DNA from: an uncultured bacterium
Lineage (GTDB): Bacteria; Pseudomonadota; Alphaproteobacteria; Sphingomonadales; Sphingomonadaceae
Reading direction: 5' to 3'
Length of the DNA stretch: 64,000 nucleotides
NCBI GenBank assembly: GCA_942636505.2
Contig: CALOGB020000182.1
Span: 56,785-120,784, forward strand
Below, in pieces: positions 9,804 to 19,960 of the stretch. A program made the translations under genes and the position numbers. A model generated the notes under the pieces. It searched no databases. It had not been told where the DNA came from and was given only the letters and a program-made list of their open reading frames with translations. Position 1 is the stretch's first letter. Each line of letters opens with the position of its first letter.

Positions 9804-11005
9804 GTATGACGGTAATCGAACAATCTCCCGGCGGCGATCAGCCCCCCGGCGCAGGCGAACTGGAATATCGTCTTCGCCAGCAGTCGATCCTTGCCGATTT
9901 CGGGATCGAGGCGCTGCGGGCGCGGGATCTGCAGCCGATGTTGCAGCGCGCGACCGAGTTGTGCGGCGAGGGGATGCGGGCGAAATACTGCAAGTTCCTC
10001 GAATACCGTCCCGAACAGAACACCTTGTTGGTACGCGCCGGGATTGGCTGGGCGCCGGGGGTGGTCGGGTCGACCGAGATGCGGACCGATCTCGGCTCGC
10101 CGGCGGGGTTCGCGCTGGAGACCGGGCTGCCGGTGATCTCGAACCATCTGGAAAACGAACAGCGTTTCCGGACGCCCGAGTTCATGGCGCAGCACAATAT
10201 CCGCCGCGCTATCAACGTGCTGGTCGAGACGTCGGGGAAGCGCTTCGGCGTGCTCGAGGTCGACAGCCCCGACGAGGGCAAGTTCGAGCCCGCCGATTTC
10301 GCGTTCATGCAGGGGTTTGCGAACCTCATCGGCGTGGCGATCGAGCGGCAACAGGCGGAGCAGCGGCTGAGCGAGGCGATGGAGCACCAGGAGTTGCTCA
10401 CGCGCGAAGCCAGCCACCGGGTGAAGAACAGTCTCGCCTTGGTGTCGGCCATGCTCAACCTCCAGATGCAGGAGGATGACGATCCGCGGATCCGCCGGCT
10501 GCTCGGCGACGCCCAGGCGCGGATCACCGCGATCGCGCAGACGCACGACCAGCTCTGGCGTGGCGATCAGGTCGGCATCGTCGCACTGAACGATCTGGTC
10601 TGCGGGATCGCTACGGGGCTGGGGGAGCAATCGCTCACTCACCGGATCGACTGCGATATCGAGGCGATTTTGATCAGCGCGGACGTGGCGATCCCGATGG
10701 GGTTGCTGGTCACCGAGCTGGTCACCAACGCGATCAAATATGCGTATGGCGACGAGGGCGGCGTGATCCTGGTCACGGTGCGGAGCGCGGACGGTCGGAT
10801 CGTGCTGACGGTGTCGGACGAGGGCGGCGGGTTGCCGGCCGACTTCGACTTGAAGACGGCATCGCGGAAAAGCCTCGGCATGCGGATGATCGGCAGCCTC
10901 GCGCGGCAGTTGCGCGGGACGGTGACGATCGAGAATGCTGAAGTCGGGACGTGTGCGACGCTGGACGTGCCGGATCCGCGGGTCGAGGAAGCCTCGTCAT
11001 CCTGA
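9800..11005 (+). CDS. Soluble sensor histidine kinase, GAF plus HisKA_2 (HWE-like)
   Basis: Cytoplasmic kinase with no membrane segment. The GAF sensor domain spans about residues 25-190. The dimerisation box ASHRVKNSLALVSAMLNLQMQ near 210 carries the phosphorylated His, and the HATPase_c domain has N-box ELVTNAIKYAYG (near 300), VSDEGGGLP and GMRMIGSLARQL. This kinase family commonly feeds single-domain regulators and the PhyR/EcfG stress pathway in sphingomonads; that link is inference. GTG 9800 overlaps the CYTH stop; ATG 9806 is the alternative start. The C-terminal codons and the stop fall inside a palindromic repeat. Confidence 0.9.
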   Translation: MSMTVIEQSPGGDQPPGAGELEYRLRQQSILADFGIEALRARDLQPMLQRATELCGEGMRAKYCKFLEYRPEQNTLLVRAGIGWAPGVVGSTEMRTDLGSPAGFALETGLPVISNHLENEQRFRTPEFMAQHNIRRAINVLVETSGKRFGVLEVDSPDEGKFEPADFAFMQGFANLIGVAIERQQAEQRLSEAMEHQELLTREASHRVKNSLALVSAMLNLQMQEDDDPRIRRLLGDAQARITAIAQTHDQLWRGDQVGIVALNDLVCGIATGLGEQSLTHRIDCDIEAILISADVAIPMGLLVTELVTNAIKYAYGDEGGVILVTVRSADGRIVLTVSDEGGGLPADFDLKTASRKSLGMRMIGSLARQLRGTVTIENAEVGTCATLDVPDPRVEEASSS

Positions 11006-11075
11006 CGAAAGTCAGGACCCAGAGCTCAAAGGGCGCCACTCGTAACTCTGGATCCTGACTTTCGTCAGGATGACG
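10994..11075. repeat. Palindromic repeat, CATCCTGACGAAAGTCAGGA family
   Basis: Long inverted repeat: CGTCATCCTGACG at the left is mirrored by CGTCAGGATGACG at the right, each arm itself a small hairpin (CCTGAC GAAA GTCAGG). The kinase stop codon (11003-11005) is inside the left arm. Another copy is at 31561-31656. Confidence 0.9.
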
Positions 11076-11082
11076 GGTTTGG

Positions 11083-11158
11083 TTCTCCTGCGAACGCAGG
11101 AGTCCAGGGTAATAAAGCGTAACGATCGTGACCCTGGGCTCCTGCGTTCGCAGGAGAA
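11083..11158. repeat. Palindromic repeat, TTCTCCTGCGAACGCAGGAG family
   Basis: The left arm TTCTCCTGCGAACGCAGGAG, followed by CCAGGGT, is mirrored at the right by CCCTGG and a matching arm ending CAGGAGAA. It abuts the preceding repeat of a different family, so two elements fill the space between the kinase and the convergent nucleotidyltransferase gene. Confidence 0.9.
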
Positions 11159-11165
11159 CGGTGGC

Positions 11166-11897
11166 TTACGCCGCTACGGCATCTGCCTTTGTCGCCATCC
11201 ACGCTTCAGCCTTTGCCAGCGCGGGGGCGTCGTCGACGTCGATCCAGTCGATGTCGCTGCAATCCACGATCCGGGCGAGACCTTGCGCGGCCAGCAGGCG
11301 TACGCCTTCGGTGAGTGAGGGGCTCGCCAACGTCGCCAGCGCGGCCGACAGCGCAGGGCCGATCGCGAAAACGCCGGTGTCATAGCAGTCGTATGGTTCG
11401 AGGCCCTTGCCGATCGCGACGATGCGGTCGCCTTCGGTTGCGACGCAGGTGACGTCCTCGGGGTCGACCCAGTCATGGCCGAGACGCCGGTCGATGCCGA
11501 GCCGGAGGCCGCCGCCAGCGCCGGCCTCCGCCATGCGTGCGTAAAGTTCGGGGCTGACGAGGTGGTCGCACATCGCGAGGATCGCTTCGCTACCGGCCAG
11601 CGCCTCGCGCGCTGCCAGTACCGAAACGCCATTGGGTTCGCGGTGATCCGCCAGCACAGTCTCGACGGCCAGCGGCCAGCGTCGGCTCGCGAGATACGCT
11701 TCGATCGCCTCACGCCCGTAACTTACCGTCACGATCGCCCGCGCAAAGCCCGCTTCCGCCAGTCCTTCTAGCGCGTGGGCGATCAACGGCCGCCCCGCGA
11801 CCGCGCAAAGCGGCTTGTACGGGGCGGAGGTGCGAAGGCGGCTGCCTTCCCCGGCGGCGAGTATGATCGCCGTTTCAATCCGGGGCGTCTCGATCAT
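11166..11897 (-). CDS. Nucleotidyltransferase, inositol-1-phosphate cytidylyltransferase-like
   Basis: A 243-residue sugar-nucleotidyltransferase fold: LAAGEGSRLRTSAPYKPL (residues 13-30) is the NTP-binding loop with the catalytic Lys, MCDHLVSPEL (near 109) holds the metal-binding Asp. The stretch RIVAIGKGLEPYDCYDTGVFAI and DWIDVDD resemble, from memory, the cytidylyltransferase half of thermophile IPCT-DIPPS enzymes. It starts one base after the ino1 stop, which supports inositol-1-phosphate as substrate and CDP-inositol as product. The nucleotide (CTP) is inferred, not seen. It could instead activate another polyol phosphate. Confidence 0.8.
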   Translation of the reverse strand: MIETPRIETAIILAAGEGSRLRTSAPYKPLCAVAGRPLIAHALEGLAEAGFARAIVTVSYGREAIEAYLASRRWPLAVETVLADHREPNGVSVLAAREALAGSEAILAMCDHLVSPELYARMAEAGAGGGLRLGIDRRLGHDWVDPEDVTCVATEGDRIVAIGKGLEPYDCYDTGVFAIGPALSAALATLASPSLTEGVRLLAAQGLARIVDCSDIDWIDVDDAPALAKAEAWMATKADAVAA

Positions 11898-11898
11898 G

Positions 11899-12990
11899 TC
11901 AGGCGGCCTTGATGAACCGCTCGACTTCGATCTGCGCGAGATCGTCGGTCATCTGCGTGCGCGGATGCTTGCAGAAATAGGCCGATGCAGGGTCGATCAC
12001 GCCGGCGATGCCGCGATCCTTGGCGATCTTGGCGCAACGGATCATATCGATCGCGACGCCTGCCGAGTTGGGGCTGTCCTCGACCGAAAGACGCAGCTCG
12101 ATGTTCATCGGCACGCCGCCGAACAGCTGGCCTTCCATCCGCAGGAAGCAGACCTTGTTGTCGTTCTGCCAGGGCACATAGTCCGACGGACCGATGTGCA
12201 CGTTGTCGTCGTCCATGCGCTCGGCCGCGACCGACTGCACCGCTTCGGTCTTCGAAATCTTCTTCGACTCGAGACGGCGATGGTTCGACATGTTGAGGAA
12301 GTCGGTGTTGCCACCGGTGTTGAGCTGGTAGGTGCGATCCAGCTTCACGCCACGCTTGGCGAACAGGTCGGTCAGCACGCGGTGGACGATCGTCGCGCCG
12401 AGCTGTGCCTTGATATCGTCGCCGATGATCGCGACGCCGGCGTCTTCGAACTTCTTCGCCCAGACTGGGTTCGACGCGATGAAGACGGGGATGTTGTTGA
12501 CGAACGCCACGCCCGCTTCGATCGCGCATTCGGCGTAGAATTCGGTCGCTTCCTGCGAACCGACCGGCAGGTAGTTCATGAGAACGTCGGCGCCGGATGC
12601 CTTCAGCTCGGCGATGACCTCTTCACGCGTCGGCTCGGCGGCGTCCGAGACGAGGAACGTGCGGTCGTCCTTGAAATCGGCCATGTGGTCGGCGACGCCG
12701 TCCAGCTTCTTGCCCATCTTCACGATCGTGCCGGTGTTGCCGACATTGGGTGCGAACACCGCGGTGCAGTTGGGCTTGGCGAAGATCGCCTCGGCGACGT
12801 CCTTGCCGACCTTGCGACGATCGACGTCCCAGGCTGCGACGACCTTGATGTCGCTCGGCTTGTAGCCACCCATGTCGAAATGCATCAGGCCAACCTGGTC
12901 GTTTGCCCCCTCGCGATAATGCTCGAGGCCCTGGACGAGCGAGCTCGCGCAGTTGCCGATGCCGACCACGGCGATCCGAATGCTATTCAT
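11899..12990 (-). CDS. ino1: myo-Inositol-1-phosphate synthase
   Basis: Converts glucose-6-phosphate to 1D-myo-inositol-3-phosphate using NAD. The 363 residues match the short bacterial/archaeal form of Ino1. The N-terminal Rossmann motif VVGIGNCASSLVQGLEHY is followed by AAWDVDRRKVGKDVAEAI. The catalytic region shows GDDIKAQLGATIVHR (near 195) and LNTGGNTDFLNMSNHRR (near 227) with Lys residues in RRLESKKISKTEAV. It sits 15 bases after the CDP-alcohol transferase gene and is followed directly by the nucleotidyltransferase, the central gene of an inositol operon. Confidence 0.95.
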   Translation of the reverse strand: MNSIRIAVVGIGNCASSLVQGLEHYREGANDQVGLMHFDMGGYKPSDIKVVAAWDVDRRKVGKDVAEAIFAKPNCTAVFAPNVGNTGTIVKMGKKLDGVADHMADFKDDRTFLVSDAAEPTREEVIAELKASGADVLMNYLPVGSQEATEFYAECAIEAGVAFVNNIPVFIASNPVWAKKFEDAGVAIIGDDIKAQLGATIVHRVLTDLFAKRGVKLDRTYQLNTGGNTDFLNMSNHRRLESKKISKTEAVQSVAAERMDDDNVHIGPSDYVPWQNDNKVCFLRMEGQLFGGVPMNIELRLSVEDSPNSAGVAIDMIRCAKIAKDRGIAGVIDPASAYFCKHPRTQMTDDLAQIEVERFIKAA

Positions 12991-13005
12991 TACTGACCCT
13001 GTTCC

Positions 13006-13866
13006 TTACGAAAGATGCATGCGCGACGCGGTCTTTGGTCGCGTTGCTGAAGTATTACGAACGAAAGCCCGCTCGACACGACGGTGCCAGACGAGCCCGA
13101 CGATGGCCACGAGCGTCAAAGGGACGATCTCGAACCACCAGAAGATGCGTGGGTTGCCCGCGAAGCAGGCGACGAAGATCGCCCATACCCGGACATTCGC
13201 GGTAAGCAAGGCCATGAAGCGCAACGGCGCGACGGCGCGGCCACCGTACAGGGCCCCGAGCGCGACCGGATCCGCCGACTGACCGAGCGTGCGCTCGAAC
13301 GGCATAGCGATCCGGTCGATGCTGCTCGCGACGCCATCATAGACGCGGACGAGCGCGTTGCCGGTCGGAACGGGCAGCACGTCGAGCGCAACGCCCTTGA
13401 TGCGACGATGGAAGCGCGAACGCTCGCCCTCGTACATGTTCGACTGCACGGCATGTGCGCCACCGGCGGCAAAAGCCAGGATCCAGCCCTCGGGCGTGTC
13501 AATCGTCAGCGCAAGCGAGATGTAGATCAGCGCGAAGACGCCGTGATCGCACAATCCGTCGAGCATACGACCGAGCGGGCTGGCCGTCTTGGTCGCGCGG
13601 GCGACCATGCCGTCGAGTCCGTCGGCGATCAACCAGCCCATCGACAGCGCCAGGCCGACCAACGCGAGCACCCAGTTCCCCCACTGCGTGTACGCAAGCG
13701 CAGCTGCTCCGCCGAGGCAAAGCCCCGCCACCGACACCGAATTGGCCGAAATTCCGCGCGCCAACGCGAGCGGCAAAAGCGCACGGCCTGCCGGGTGAAT
13801 CAGCCAAAGATTAGATGGGATCTCGATCCGGCGATCGCGCGATCCATCCGGTGGAGCCACTGTCAT
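13006..13866 (-). CDS. CDP-alcohol phosphotransferase family membrane enzyme
   Basis: Integral membrane enzyme of 286 residues with about six hydrophobic helices. The full CDP-alcohol motif D-x2-D-G-x2-A-R-x8-G-x3-D-x3-D is present as DGLDGMVAR...GRMLDGLCD (near residues 86-110). It moves a phospho-alcohol from a CDP-activated donor to an acceptor alcohol. Beside ino1 and an IPCT-like gene, the donor is plausibly CDP-inositol (as in DIPPS) or the reaction makes a phosphoinositol lipid from CDP-diacylglycerol; the sequence does not decide. It begins 54 bases after nadE on the same strand. Confidence 0.88.
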   Translation of the reverse strand: MTVAPPDGSRDRRIEIPSNLWLIHPAGRALLPLALARGISANSVSVAGLCLGGAAALAYTQWGNWVLALVGLALSMGWLIADGLDGMVARATKTASPLGRMLDGLCDHGVFALIYISLALTIDTPEGWILAFAAGGAHAVQSNMYEGERSRFHRRIKGVALDVLPVPTGNALVRVYDGVASSIDRIAMPFERTLGQSADPVALGALYGGRAVAPLRFMALLTANVRVWAIFVACFAGNPRIFWWFEIVPLTLVAIVGLVWHRRVERAFVRNTSATRPKTASRMHLS

Positions 13867-13920
13867 AGGATTTTCATAATGCGCCGGACGGGCGATTTAT
13901 GCAAGGTGGCGCGGCTGACC

Positions 13921-15966
<2,046 letters not shown>

Positions 15967-16015
15967 GGCGCACCGATAAACGCCCCGAGCCGGTCACGCC
16001 ACCGGCTTGCGCAGG

Positions 16016-16483
16016 TCAGGCATGAACGATGCGCGCGGCGTAACACCCGCGTCTGGCGTAGTGGGCCTGAAGATACGCCACGTCCGGCATAGCGAAGAAC
16101 CGCTCGATCAGTGGGATCAGGTCCGTGCCTGCGACAAGGTCGGCGTCGATCATCTCGTCGTCGGATCCGAAGGCGCGCAGGGATATCGGCCGGATGCGGA
16201 TCGCCTCGGGGATCGCGTCGAGCAGGTCCAGTGGGTCCGTCTCGACCTCGGATACGAAGATCGCATGGCGCGAGCGGTAGGGTGTGTCGGCTGGCTGATG
16301 TTCGTAGTTAATCAGAATCGCCGTCTCACCAATCTCAAGATCGCGTACCGCGATGCGGTCGGGGAAGCCGGGCTTGGTGTCGACGACGTATCGTCGGGCG
16401 CCCGCTAGCGCGAGACTTGCGTCGGAGGCGCCGACGAGGTGTCGAAACTGGTCGGGGTCGAGCCCCTGAATGCGGAAGGACAT
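16016..16483 (-). CDS. DUF1203 family protein
   Basis: A 155-residue soluble protein of the DUF1203 type, starting MSFRIQGLDPDQF. Conserved-looking features are the CRD-like stretch RYVVDTKPGFPDRIAVRDLEIGE, the motif NYEHQPADTPYRSRHAIFV and the C-terminal HYARRGCYAARIVHA. The function of the family is unknown. ATG 16483 has AGAGGAG upstream at good distance; the open frame extends further upstream but without a better start. It is divergent from the YffB-like gene with 118 bases between. Confidence 0.8.
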   Translation of the reverse strand: MSFRIQGLDPDQFRHLVGASDASLALAGARRYVVDTKPGFPDRIAVRDLEIGETAILINYEHQPADTPYRSRHAIFVSEVETDPLDLLDAIPEAIRIRPISLRAFGSDDEMIDADLVAGTDLIPLIERFFAMPDVAYLQAHYARRGCYAARIVHA

Positions 16484-16601
16484 GATCGCTCCTCTTGAGT
16501 ATGAGCGAGCTTCATGTCCTGGATCGGGTGCATGTGCGTCCCGCAGCTTGCTATCAAACGGATGCGCTTGGACTGATTCCAGTTTCGCTTCGGAGGCTAT
16601 T

Positions 16602-16958
16602 TTGACGATCACGATGTTCGGCATCAAGAATTGCGACACGATCAAGAAGGCGCGGACATGGCTGGATGCGCACGACGTGGACTATGCGTTCCACGACTAT
16701 AAGACCGCCGGAGTCGACGCCGCGCATCTGAACGACTGGATCGGCCGGGTTGGCTGGGAGGTGTTGCTCAATCGTGCGGGGACGACGTTCCGCAAACTTC
16801 CGGAAGTGGACCGAGCGGATCTCGATGCCGGGAAGGCCACCGCGCTGATGCTGGCGCAACCGTCGATGATCAAGCGACCGGTGCTCGATACCGGCGAGAC
16901 GCTGCTGGTCGGGTTCAAGCCCGAGGCGTATGAGGCGGCGGGGCTGGGGCGCGCCTGA
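16602..16958 (+). CDS. ArsC/Spx family protein, YffB subgroup
   Basis: Thioredoxin-fold protein of about 118 residues. The motif MFGIKNCDTIKKARTWLD has a single Cys where Spx has CxxC, and GWEVLLNRAGTTFRKLPE and IKRPVLDTG are typical of YffB. Related enzymes use glutathione in small-molecule reduction, but YffB has no settled role and is not expected to be an arsenate reductase. The TTG at 16602 lies six bases after CGGAGG and is preferred over ATG 16614, which would be 17 bases away. A DUF427 gene follows after 11 bases. Confidence 0.85.
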   Translation: MTITMFGIKNCDTIKKARTWLDAHDVDYAFHDYKTAGVDAAHLNDWIGRVGWEVLLNRAGTTFRKLPEVDRADLDAGKATALMLAQPSMIKRPVLDTGETLLVGFKPEAYEAAGLGRA

Positions 16959-16969
16959 AGGAGATCAGC

Positions 16970-17251
16970 ATGCCGGTTGCAAGTTGGAATGGCCACGAGA
17001 TCGCTCGATCCGACGATACCGTCGTCGTCGAGGGCAATCATTACTTTCCCGCCGACAGCGTCGATCCGGCGTTGCTGGAGGATAGCGCGACGCACTCGAA
17101 CTGCCCGTGGAAGGGTGTGGCGAGCTACAAGACCCTCGTCGTCGACGGGAAGCGCAACGTCGATGCGGTCTGGTATTATCCGGAGCCGAAGTCCGCAGCG
17201 GCGGAGATCGAGGGACGGTATGCGTTCTGGAAGGGCGTCGTCGTCGCGTAA
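16970..17251 (+). CDS. DUF427 family protein
   Basis: A 93-residue single-domain protein. Typical family elements are VVVEGNHYFP, the motif THSNCPWKGVASYKTLVVDG with a conserved Cys-Pro-Trp-Lys-Gly, and AVWYYPEP...RYAFWKGVV. The function is unknown. The start at 16970 is preceded by AAGGAGATCAGC, a strong ribosome site. Close spacing to the YffB-like gene suggests co-expression. A large palindromic repeat begins about 20 bases after its stop. Confidence 0.88.
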   Translation: MPVASWNGHEIARSDDTVVVEGNHYFPADSVDPALLEDSATHSNCPWKGVASYKTLVVDGKRNVDAVWYYPEPKSAAAEIEGRYAFWKGVVVA

Positions 17252-17272
17252 GGACGCGCGCGCCATTTTGAG

Positions 17273-17395
17273 TCCTCCCCCGCCAGGGGGAGGTGTCGCC
17301 GAGGGTGACGGAGGGGGAGGATACGGAACAGGCGTTTCGCTTACCTCCCCCTCCGTCTGGCAAGTGCCAGCCACCTCCCCCTGGCGGGGGAGGAT
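17273..17395. repeat. Palindromic repeat family A, copy 1
   Basis: Structure TCCTCCCCCGCCAGGGGGAGG at the left, GACGGAGGGGGAGG in the middle-left, mirrored by CCTCCCCCTCCGTC and ACCTCCCCCTGGCGGGGGAGGA at the right. About 123 bases, nested hairpins, directly after a stop codon. Other copies: 21740-21865, 23684-23809, 54300-54425. Confidence 0.92.
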
Positions 17396-17408
17396 CGTGA
17401 GGCTCAGC

Positions 17409-18323
17409 TCAGATCGCGCCCGAGAACGTGTCGCACTGCTGCGGATCGCCGCTGTCCAGCCCGCGCTTCAGCCACGACTGGCGCTGCGCCGATGTCCCGT
17501 GCGTGAAGCTGTCTGGCACGACGCGGCCCTGCGACTGCTTCTGCAACGTATCGTCGCCGATCGCCTGTGCAGCCGTCATGCCCTCCTGGATATCCCCAGC
17601 CTCGAGCCGCGTCTTGTTCGCCGCCGCCCACACGCCGGCGTAGCAATCCGCCTGCAATTCGAGCCGCACCGACAGCGCATTGCCCTCGGTCTCGCTCGCC
17701 TGGCGCTGCGCCTGCTGGACCTGCGCGTTGGTACCGAGCAGCTTCTGGATGTGATGGCCGAACTCGTGCGCGATCACGTAATCCTGCGCGAAGTCGCCGT
17801 TCGCCTTGAAGCGAGTCGACAGCTCGTTGAAGAAGCTCGTGTCGAGATAGATGCCCTGGTCGGTCGGGCAATAGAATGGCCCCATCGCCGACTGCGCGGC
17901 ACCGCAACCCGAGCGGCCATTGCCGTCGAAGAACACCAGCTTCGGTGCTTCGAACCGCTGGCCGTTCTTCTGGAAGATCGCTTCCCAGGTATTGTCGGCC
18001 GAGCTGAAGGCGTTGCAGGCAGCCTTGCTTTCGGCGTTCAGCGAACAGCTCGACTTGGTATCGGTGCCCGAGCGCGGTCCGCTCTGCGTCGTTGGTGCCG
18101 ACGTCTGTCCGCCACCAAGCAGCCCGCCAAGGCCACCCATGCCGCCGAACACTGCCATCAGGATCAGCACCACGACAATTCCGCCGCACCCGAAGCGGCT
18201 GCCGATCATCGGCAACAGCCCCATGAGCAGGCCGCCACCTCCGCCGCCAAAACCGCCGCCTCCGCCGCCCGACCCGCGCTGGTCCTCGACGTTGATGTTC
18301 GGATCGTAATCGTCGAGCCGCAT
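17409..18323 (-). CDS. Neutral zinc metallopeptidase, YpfJ type
   Basis: A 304-residue membrane-anchored putative zinc peptidase. A glycine-rich N-terminus (residues 15-35) leads into one transmembrane helix (about 45-62, [20 protein letters not shown]). The catalytic motif HEFGHH lies near residue 185, with a downstream [12 protein letters not shown] giving the third-ligand region. Paired cysteines ([26 protein letters not shown]) suggest periplasmic disulfides. ATG 18323 follows AAGGGG. It is divergent from the 3-hydroxybutyrate dehydrogenase gene. The substrate is unknown. Confidence 0.88.
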   Translation of the reverse strand: MRLDDYDPNINVEDQRGSGGGGGGFGGGGGGLLMGLLPMIGSRFGCGGIVVVLILMAVFGGMGGLGGLLGGGQTSAPTTQSGPRSGTDTKSSCSLNAESKAACNAFSSADNTWEAIFQKNGQRFEAPKLVFFDGNGRSGCGAAQSAMGPFYCPTDQGIYLDTSFFNELSTRFKANGDFAQDYVIAHEFGHHIQKLLGTNAQVQQAQRQASETEGNALSVRLELQADCYAGVWAAANKTRLEAGDIQEGMTAAQAIGDDTLQKQSQGRVVPDSFTHGTSAQRQSWLKRGLDSGDPQQCDTFSGAI

Positions 18324-18423
18324 GGATATGCCCCTTTTCGTTTCTTCTCGGGAACGAAATGCGCAAGGTGGCGCTAGGGTTGCACGGCGGCAGAATACGC
18401 TGCGCCAAGATGGGGGAGTATGC

Positions 18424-19209
18424 ATGTTCCTGAAGGGCAAGACCGCGGTCATCACCGGATCCACGTCGGGAATCGGGCTCGCCTACGCCAAGGCGTTTGC
18501 AGCCGAAGGCGCAGCAGTGGTGCTCAACGGGTTCGGCGATGCCGATGTGATCGAACGGGAACGGGCAGCGTTGGCGCAGACCAGCGGCGCGATCGCACTC
18601 TACGACGCCGCCGACATGACCAAACCCGACCAGATCGCCGCAATGGTCGAGCGGGCAGCGGCTGAGACCGGAAGCGTCGACATCGTCGTCAACAACGCCG
18701 GCATCCAGCATGTCGCGGGGATCGCCGATTTCCCGATCGACAAGTTCGACGCGATCATCGCGATCAACCTGTCGTCGGCCTGGCACATGATGCGTGCTGC
18801 CGTGCCGCACATGCGCGCCAAGGGCTGGGGTCGGATCATCTCGACCGCGTCCGCGCATTCGCTGGTCGCGAGCCCGAACAAGTCCGCCTACGTCATGGCC
18901 AAGCACGCGATCGCCGGGCTCACCAAGACGATCGCGCTGGAGACGGCGACCGACGGCATCACCGTCAACTGCATCTCGCCGGGCTATGTCTGGACGCCGC
19001 TGGTCGAGAACCAGATCCCGGACACGATGGCGGCCCGCGGGATGACGCGCGACCAGGTCATGAACGACGTCCTGCTCGCCGCGCAACCGACCAAGGAATT
19101 CGTCACCCCCGAACAGGTCGCGGCGTTCGCGCTGTTCCTGTGTCGCGACGAGGCCAAGGCGATCACCGGCGCCAATTTGTCGATGGACGGCGGCTGGACG
19201 GCAGCGTGA
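18424..19209 (+). CDS. 3-Hydroxybutyrate dehydrogenase (SDR family)
   Basis: NAD-dependent interconversion of D-3-hydroxybutyrate and acetoacetate, used when polyhydroxybutyrate is mobilised. Classical SDR of 261 residues: cofactor motif TGSTSGIG (residues 11-18), NNAGIQH (near 89), catalytic STASAHSL and YVMAKH (near 155). The early [30 protein letters not shown] stretch and the C-terminal [21 protein letters not shown] fit the BdhA group rather than generic SDRs. The start follows GGGGGAGTATGC. Confidence 0.88.
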   Translation: MFLKGKTAVITGSTSGIGLAYAKAFAAEGAAVVLNGFGDADVIERERAALAQTSGAIALYDAADMTKPDQIAAMVERAAAETGSVDIVVNNAGIQHVAGIADFPIDKFDAIIAINLSSAWHMMRAAVPHMRAKGWGRIISTASAHSLVASPNKSAYVMAKHAIAGLTKTIALETATDGITVNCISPGYVWTPLVENQIPDTMAARGMTRDQVMNDVLLAAQPTKEFVTPEQVAAFALFLCRDEAKAITGANLSMDGGWTAA

Positions 19210-19294
19210 TCGAGCGCTGCGTTCGCGTTGGGCAATAGCCATTGCCGTCGCTGGCCCGGCAGGCTTAGCATGCGAAAAGTTTGAGGGATTCAAG

Positions 19295-19960
19295 ATGATG
19301 CGGACTTGGCATAAGACGGCCGCATGCATGACGCTGGCGACGTGCGTATCGGCGATCGCCGGGATCGTGCCAGCGGGCGCCGCCCCGGTGCTGGATCGGC
19401 AGGACCGCGATACGGATTGGCGGCGGGTTGCGACCGCTGCTGATCGCGGCCGGCTGAGAGGGTGGCGGGGCGCTTGGGTCGACGCGCTGGCGCAGGTCGA
19501 TCCGCGCGAGATCAGGCAGGAGCCGGTCCTGTTCGATCCCGATCGCTCGCTCGTCGACCCGCTGCCCCCGACCGGCAGCTATCGGTGTCGCACGTTCAAG
19601 CTCGGTTCGCGCGCCGGGATCGGCCCGACCTTCATGGCGTCCGGATGGTTCGCATGCAGGATCGGCGGCGGCGATGGCGGCGACGTCGATGGGGGTGGAA
19701 ATTCCGTGGTCAGCCTCACCAAGCTGGATGGATCGCAGCGTCCCGTCGGGACCATCTTCGCTGACACCAACGCGCGTGCGATCTTCCTCGGCACGATGGA
19801 GCTCGGTGATGAAAAGCGGCCGATGCGCTATGGTCGCGATGCGACTCGTGACATGGCCGGGCTGATCGAGCGGATCGGCACCAAGCGCTGGCGCGTGGTG
19901 CTGCCATATCCCAAATTCGAGTCGGTACTCGACGTCGTCGAACTGGTACCGGCCGACTAG
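19295..19960 (+). CDS. Exported DUF4893 family protein
   Basis: A 221-residue secreted protein with signal peptide to about residue 29 (IVPAGAAPVL). Family features are DRGRLRGWRGAWVDALAQ, YRCRTFKLG with paired Cys to WFACRI, and RDMAGLIERIGTKRWRVVLPYPKFESVLDVVELVP. No catalytic motif is evident and the function is unknown. The last four bases (CTAG) overlap the stop of the convergent gene at 19957. Confidence 0.85.
   Translation: MMRTWHKTAACMTLATCVSAIAGIVPAGAAPVLDRQDRDTDWRRVATAADRGRLRGWRGAWVDALAQVDPREIRQEPVLFDPDRSLVDPLPPTGSYRCRTFKLGSRAGIGPTFMASGWFACRIGGGDGGDVDGGGNSVVSLTKLDGSQRPVGTIFADTNARAIFLGTMELGDEKRPMRYGRDATRDMAGLIERIGTKRWRVVLPYPKFESVLDVVELVPAD

Noticed and set aside
16602..16958. Arsenate reductase call for the first ArsC-family gene
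   Set aside because: It has the YffB pattern (KNCDTIKK, LLNRAGTTFRKLPE); the real ArsC is the gene at 47325.
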